DNA of 64,000 bases, taken from contig NZ_BJDL01000020.1 of NCBI RefSeq assembly GCF_005405125.1, positions 31,514 to 95,513 of the forward strand. Reading direction: 5' to 3'. The position numbers and the translations under genes were made by a program. Source of the stretch: Lactiplantibacillus songbeiensis. Its GTDB lineage: Bacteria; Bacillota; Bacilli; Lactobacillales; Lactobacillaceae. This document shows, piece by piece, positions 60,776 through 64,000 of this stretch. Every line of letters begins with the position of its first letter. Within the stretch, counting starts at the first letter, position 1. The notes beneath the pieces were generated by a model that worked only from the letters and a program-made list of their open reading frames with translations, made no database searches and was not told the origin of the DNA.

Positions 60776-61138
60776 TTAATGGGACCAAGAACTGTGGCGA
60801 CGCCGTAATGCTTGCCGCAGATTAAAGCCGTAGCTTAAGATGGCCACCATAATGATGACGGCCACTAGTGCGCTGAACCAAGAGTGGGCGCTGAAGTAGG
60901 TAGCATAACCAGCACTGAGACTGATGATGCCAATCATTGGTGCCAAGATAGTGACTGGCGTTGGATGAAGGAAAATTAACCCAGCTAAAAGTAAGACGCC
61001 AGCGGTTACCGCCGCTTCGACACTCAAACGAGTGCCAAAACTTGTAATCAGTAACCAAAGTAGTAAGCCGATGCCGACAATTAATAAGAGGGTCGCAAAC
61101 AAGTTACTTAACGTCCATTCAAAACGTTTCTTAGTCAT
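60776..61138 (-). CDS. Uncharacterised small membrane protein (120 aa)
   Basis: Four hydrophobic segments (about 10-32, 38-57, 62-80 and 84-105) and a basic C-terminus ending RRRHSSWSH. ATG 61138 has GAGGCGG upstream; the longer open frame to 61288 lacks one. It is divergent from ackA. No family recognised. Confidence 0.7.
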   Translation of the reverse strand: MTKKRFEWTLSNLFATLLLIVGIGLLLWLLITSFGTRLSVEAAVTAGVLLLAGLIFLHPTPVTILAPMIGIISLSAGYATYFSAHSWFSALVAVIIMVAILSYGFNLRQALRRRHSSWSH

Positions 61139-61340
61139 GATAACCGCCTCGCTTTCGTTACTTCTATTATACCGCGACTTGGACTGATGAAAGAAACGAT
61201 ATGCATACGTTTCACCTTGTTTTTTAATGAAAATGAGTTCGCTTTCAAGAAAAACGGCGACTTTTTCATTCAGTCCTTGAAAGCGCATCCATTATTGGTT
61301 ACACTTACAGTAAGCACAGTTGATATGGAGGGAAAGACAC

Positions 61341-62546
61341 ATGGCAAAAGTATTAGCAATCAATGCAGGCAGTTCAACTTTAAAATGGAAATTATTCAGT
61401 TTACCCGAAGAAACAGTGATCGCATCTGGGATGGTCGATCGCTTAGGCTTACCAAATTCGAAGTTCGTGATTAAAAAAGCGGGCGGCGAAAAGTATTCTG
61501 AAACCAAAGATTCGATTGATGCGCAGGAAGCCGCAGCGATGGTTTTGACCCGTTTGAAGAGTGATGGCATTCTGGAACATTTGAGTGAAATCACCGGGGT
61601 TGGTCACCGGATCGTTGCCGGGGGCGAAAAGTTCAAAGATTCCGTGGTGATTACGCCAACGACCTTGAAACAGATCAAGGACTTATCCGAATATGCGCCG
61701 TTACATAACCCGACGCAAGCTTATTATATTGAAGTCTTCCAGCAATTGTTGCCAAAGACGGTCCAAGTGGCGGTCTTTGATACTTCGCTGTATGCCACGA
61801 TGCCGGAAGTCAATTACTTATACAGTATTCCTTACGAATACTACGAAAAGTTTGGTGCCCGTAAATACGGTGCGCACGGGACTAGTCACCGTTATGTTGC
61901 CCATCGAACTGCGGATATTTTAGGCAAGAAGCTGGAAGACTTGAAGTTAATTACCTTGCATCTAGGTTCGGGGGCGTCAATTACGGCCTTTGACCATGGT
62001 GAAGCGATTGATACATCAATGGGCTTCACGCCATTAGCCGGGATTACGATGAGTACCCGTTCTGGGGATATCGATGCGTCTTTGATTCCGTTCTTAATGC
62101 GGCATCTTGGGATTTCTGACGTGCAAGACTTTATTGATATTTTGAACCATAAGTCAGGGTTACTTGGAATTTCTGGCGTCTCACCAGATATGCGGGACTT
62201 GGACGCTGCGGAAGCTACCAATCGGCGGGCAAAGTTAGCCTTGGATGTCTTCGCGAACCGGGTCGTTAAATATGTCGGTAGCTACGTCGCTGAAATGGGC
62301 GGCTTAGACGCTTTAGTCTTTACGGCTGGCGTTGGTGAAAACTCCGTTGAGATGCGGGCTCAAATCGCTAGTCAATTAGGTTACTTCGGTGTGACCGTTG
62401 ATGACGACAAGAATGATGTTCACGGTCAAGAACGGATGATTAGTAAAGACGGGGCACCAGTTGATGTCTTAGTTGTGCCAACTAATGAAGAATTAATGAT
62501 TGTTCGTGATGTGGCGCGTTTGACTAAGAAAGCACCAATCAAATAA
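61341..62546 (+). CDS. ackA: Acetate kinase
   Basis: This 401-aa ASKHA-fold enzyme makes ATP and acetate from acetyl phosphate, which in lactobacilli is the last step of the phosphoketolase branch that ribose also feeds. The hallmarks are VLAINAGSSTLKWKLF at the N-terminus, GHRIVAGGEKF, YGAHGTSHRYV, LHLGSGASI, DTSMGFTPLAG and FTAGVGENS. ATG 61341 has GGAGGG upstream. It has its own terminator and appears monocistronic. Confidence 0.95.
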   Translation: MAKVLAINAGSSTLKWKLFSLPEETVIASGMVDRLGLPNSKFVIKKAGGEKYSETKDSIDAQEAAAMVLTRLKSDGILEHLSEITGVGHRIVAGGEKFKDSVVITPTTLKQIKDLSEYAPLHNPTQAYYIEVFQQLLPKTVQVAVFDTSLYATMPEVNYLYSIPYEYYEKFGARKYGAHGTSHRYVAHRTADILGKKLEDLKLITLHLGSGASITAFDHGEAIDTSMGFTPLAGITMSTRSGDIDASLIPFLMRHLGISDVQDFIDILNHKSGLLGISGVSPDMRDLDAAEATNRRAKLALDVFANRVVKYVGSYVAEMGGLDALVFTAGVGENSVEMRAQIASQLGYFGVTVDDDKNDVHGQERMISKDGAPVDVLVVPTNEELMIVRDVARLTKKAPIK

Positions 62547-62565
62547 ATAAGTTAACGCAATTAAG

Positions 62566-62608
62566 AAAAATGAACGAGGCCCGTTAAGCGGTCGCGTTCA
62601 CTTTTTTA
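62566..62608 (+). terminator. ackA terminator
   Basis: GAACGAGGCCCG and CGGTCGCGTTC form an imperfect stem followed by TTTTTT. Confidence 0.6.
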
Positions 62609-62798
62609 TTGCGCTGAGGTCGTGGCTGAAAAGTTAACCCCTGGTCAGTAGCAAGTCTTATTTGAAGATTTATCGATAGTGGCCACGAATGTTGAACAGC
62701 GGTTGTCTTAAACGGTCACTGAAGTAACTAAGTCGCCAGCGACCGTCATGCGCGTTGCCCCCCTTATAATGGCAGTATCAAAAGAAGGGGTGGTCGCG

Positions 62799-63059
62799 AT
62801 GGCAGTTAATCAATCACGCACTAAACTACAGATTGGTTTTGCTCTGTTAGTTGGCGGTTTATTGTTAGTTAGCCTGATGATTACCGCGAAATGGGTCTTA
62901 GCTGGCTTAGCCTTTATTAGCTTACTGGTTTTAAACGGTCAGTTCATCGTGTTTCCGGTAACTTGGACGTCAGATTGGTTGAATCGAGCCAGTTTGATTG
63001 GGACTTTAGCGTTAGTGGTGCTCACTTTGATCAAATTCTTAGTGCTGTCATCATTGTGA
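62799..63059 (+). CDS. Small membrane protein, paralogue of the bacteriocin-locus immunity candidate
   Basis: This 86-aa protein has three hydrophobic segments. Its C-terminus (LIKFLVLSSL) and overall topology match the protein at 42100-42363. ATG 62799 follows AGGGG. It stands alone, 20 kb from the bacteriocin genes, in DNA of ordinary composition. An orphan immunity role is one option, and a housekeeping ancestor of the immunity protein is another. Confidence 0.65.
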   Translation: MAVNQSRTKLQIGFALLVGGLLLVSLMITAKWVLAGLAFISLLVLNGQFIVFPVTWTSDWLNRASLIGTLALVVLTLIKFLVLSSL

Positions 63060-63070
63060 CTAGTACAGAA

Positions 63071-63126
63071 CTGAAAAAGGACGACCTTAATTCGGATTAA
63101 TCCGAACTAAGGTCGTCCTTTTTGAG
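63071..63126. terminator. Strong bidirectional terminator
   Basis: AAAAAGGACGACCTTA and its complement, with an inner TTCGGATTAATCCGAA palindrome, flanked by A- and T-runs. Confidence 0.88.
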
Positions 63127-63275
63127 TTAGGCTAAGTCGCGCCGATTAAGTAGATAGACGCCAACGATTAATGGCAAGGTGAGGCTCATGACTGGATAGA
63201 GCCAGGCCCATGGTAAGAGCGTGATGACTTCACGATACCATAGTGGGTTTTCTTTCTCTTGATCTATTTTTTATT
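63127..63275 (-). pseudogene. C-terminal remnant of a membrane protein gene
   Basis: A minus-strand frame without a start codon reads ENPLWYREVITLLPWAWLYP, then a hydrophobic stretch (SLTLPLIVGVYLLNRRDLA) and TAA 63129-63127. It is blocked upstream by a stop near 63275. The strong terminator directly after its stop suggests it was once a complete transcribed gene. The family cannot be told from 47 residues. Confidence 0.55.
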
Positions 63276-63294
63276 CATGATTAGAATTCGAGTC

Positions 63295-63813
63295 TTAATA
63301 AATATCGTAATCTAGTTGATCATAGTTTGGTTCGGGAATAGGTAGGACGATCCTGCCTTTTTCGATACTTTTTTGTAGTGCCAGATTAAATGGTAAATTC
63401 ATAATATCGCGATGCTTATTTTGGAACTGTTCAGTACTAATCCAACTTATTCGGTTGTCTTCGCTAATTAGACCATCTAGTTTGGTAGCAATGTAGAGGA
63501 CTAGGTTATAGAACCCTTTTTGGTTAATAGGAAGTTCGTCATCGAATTCTGTGAAAATGGCGCTGATATTTGGGTCGTTTGTCTTGTGGACGTGCACATA
63601 AGATGTATTCCAGCGTGGATTGACGTAATTCCATTCTTTATTAAAGTCACTTAGAAAAAGAGAAAATGCAAAGCTTGAAAGGCTATTAAACGCCGCATCA
63701 CCATCACTATGGCTGATCCAAAAGTCTTCTTGTGTGATACCCCAAATTAATTTTGCAACAGTACGATAGTTAGTATTCAGATTTTGGGGTGTGGCTTTTA
63801 CAAATGCTTTCAA
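63295..63813 (-). CDS. Uncharacterised soluble protein (172 aa)
   Basis: The start is TTG 63813 with AAAGGAG 9 bases upstream. The protein is acidic, with many aromatic residues (WISHSDGDAAFNSLSSFAF, EWNYVNPRWNTSYVHVH) and no signal or membrane span. Its coding is more AT-rich than its neighbours, and it lies between a gene remnant and a possible insertion-sequence end, suggesting recent arrival. Immunity-like proteins of toxin systems can look like this, but no family is recognised. Confidence 0.65.
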   Translation of the reverse strand: MKAFVKATPQNLNTNYRTVAKLIWGITQEDFWISHSDGDAAFNSLSSFAFSLFLSDFNKEWNYVNPRWNTSYVHVHKTNDPNISAIFTEFDDELPINQKGFYNLVLYIATKLDGLISEDNRISWISTEQFQNKHRDIMNLPFNLALQKSIEKGRIVLPIPEPNYDQLDYDIY

Positions 63814-63929
63814 TTTGGTTATCTCCTTTATTGTAAACTTCTCTTTATTGGCATAAGACTATATGCTGACAGGGAAGGTTATGCCAGGTTAAATATTTAT
63901 TAGCACATTAAATTAATTTTTCTGTTCCT

Positions 63930-64000
63930 CGATTTAAAATTGAAGTGCAACACCTGCTCTACTAGACCAGTTCTTTATTCAGACTAGTCAAAAAGGCCAT
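63930..64000. mobile_element. Possible end of an IS30-family insertion sequence running off the window
   Basis: AAATTGAAGTGCAACACCTG resembles the terminal repeats of IS30-family elements of lactic acid bacteria as I remember them. The other end and the transposase lie outside the window, so this cannot be confirmed here. Confidence 0.35.

Noticed and set aside
1..64000. CRISPR array, tRNA or rRNA genes
   Set aside because: No regularly spaced short repeats, cloverleaf-like sequences or rRNA segments were seen; the interspersed repeats are long, palindromic and scattered.

Overview
The window is low-to-mid GC Firmicute DNA that looks like a member of the Lactiplantibacillus (L. plantarum) group. 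The evidence is a PlnA-like pheromone with PlnC/D-type operators, a double-glycine bacteriocin regulon, an LpdB/LpdD pair, Trp T-box leaders, NRAMP manganese uptake, and LysM-transglycosylase exoproteins. The species cannot be fixed from sequence alone. The gene order (rbs, trp, lpd and bacteriocin loci within 64 kb) differs from what I remember of L. plantarum WCFS1, so a sister species is likely.

Layout. Positions 0.1-3.5 kb hold a ribose operon (rbsR, operator, rbsKDU). Next come a composite non-coding repeat, map, and a PnuC-family transporter under two NrdR-type boxes (5.0-5.9 kb). A GH65 phosphorylase lies at 7.0-9.2 kb. The tryptophan pathway (9.6-16.9 kb) is split into two transcription units, trpEG and trpDCFBA. 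Each has its own promoter, its own Trp (TGG) T-box, and a short Trp-containing reading frame ahead of the first structural gene. After that come lpdB-lpdD, a secreted tyrosine phosphatase, an Rrf2 regulator, tetR-mntH, a secreted beta-lactamase-fold enzyme, small secreted and cytosolic proteins, an OmpR/EnvZ-type two-component system, an LCP ligase, an FAD-linked oxidase, a small alarmone synthetase, tetR/mmpL, tag, and a MacB-like ABC exporter.

The most distinctive segment is 41.3-51.8 kb, an AT-rich bacteriocin regulon. It has two adjacent double-glycine (GG) leader peptides with GxxxG motifs (a probable two-peptide bacteriocin) and two membrane immunity candidates. It also has a PlnA-like pheromone, an HPK10 kinase with one LytTR regulator, a C39 ABC exporter with its HlyD partner, and a third GG peptide followed by a family 2 glycosyltransferase and a CPBP protease. 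Three promoters carry paired ACGTTAAT-like repeats, each with a spacer of exactly 12 bp, so they form one quorum-sensing regulon. The peptide-glycosyltransferase pair suggests a cysteine-free glycosylated bacteriocin, which I regard as the best candidate for an undescribed system here.

From 52 to 64 kb there are two LysM exoprotein genes (one broken by a nonsense codon), a GcvH-like protein without the lipoyl lysine, and a translationally coupled helicase/nuclease/sce7725-like operon that may be defensive. These are followed by ackA, an immunity-like paralogue and gene remnants. A two-part imperfect-palindrome repeat of about 370 bp, here called A+B, recurs in three full copies plus several partial copies. 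No tRNA, rRNA or CRISPR was seen.
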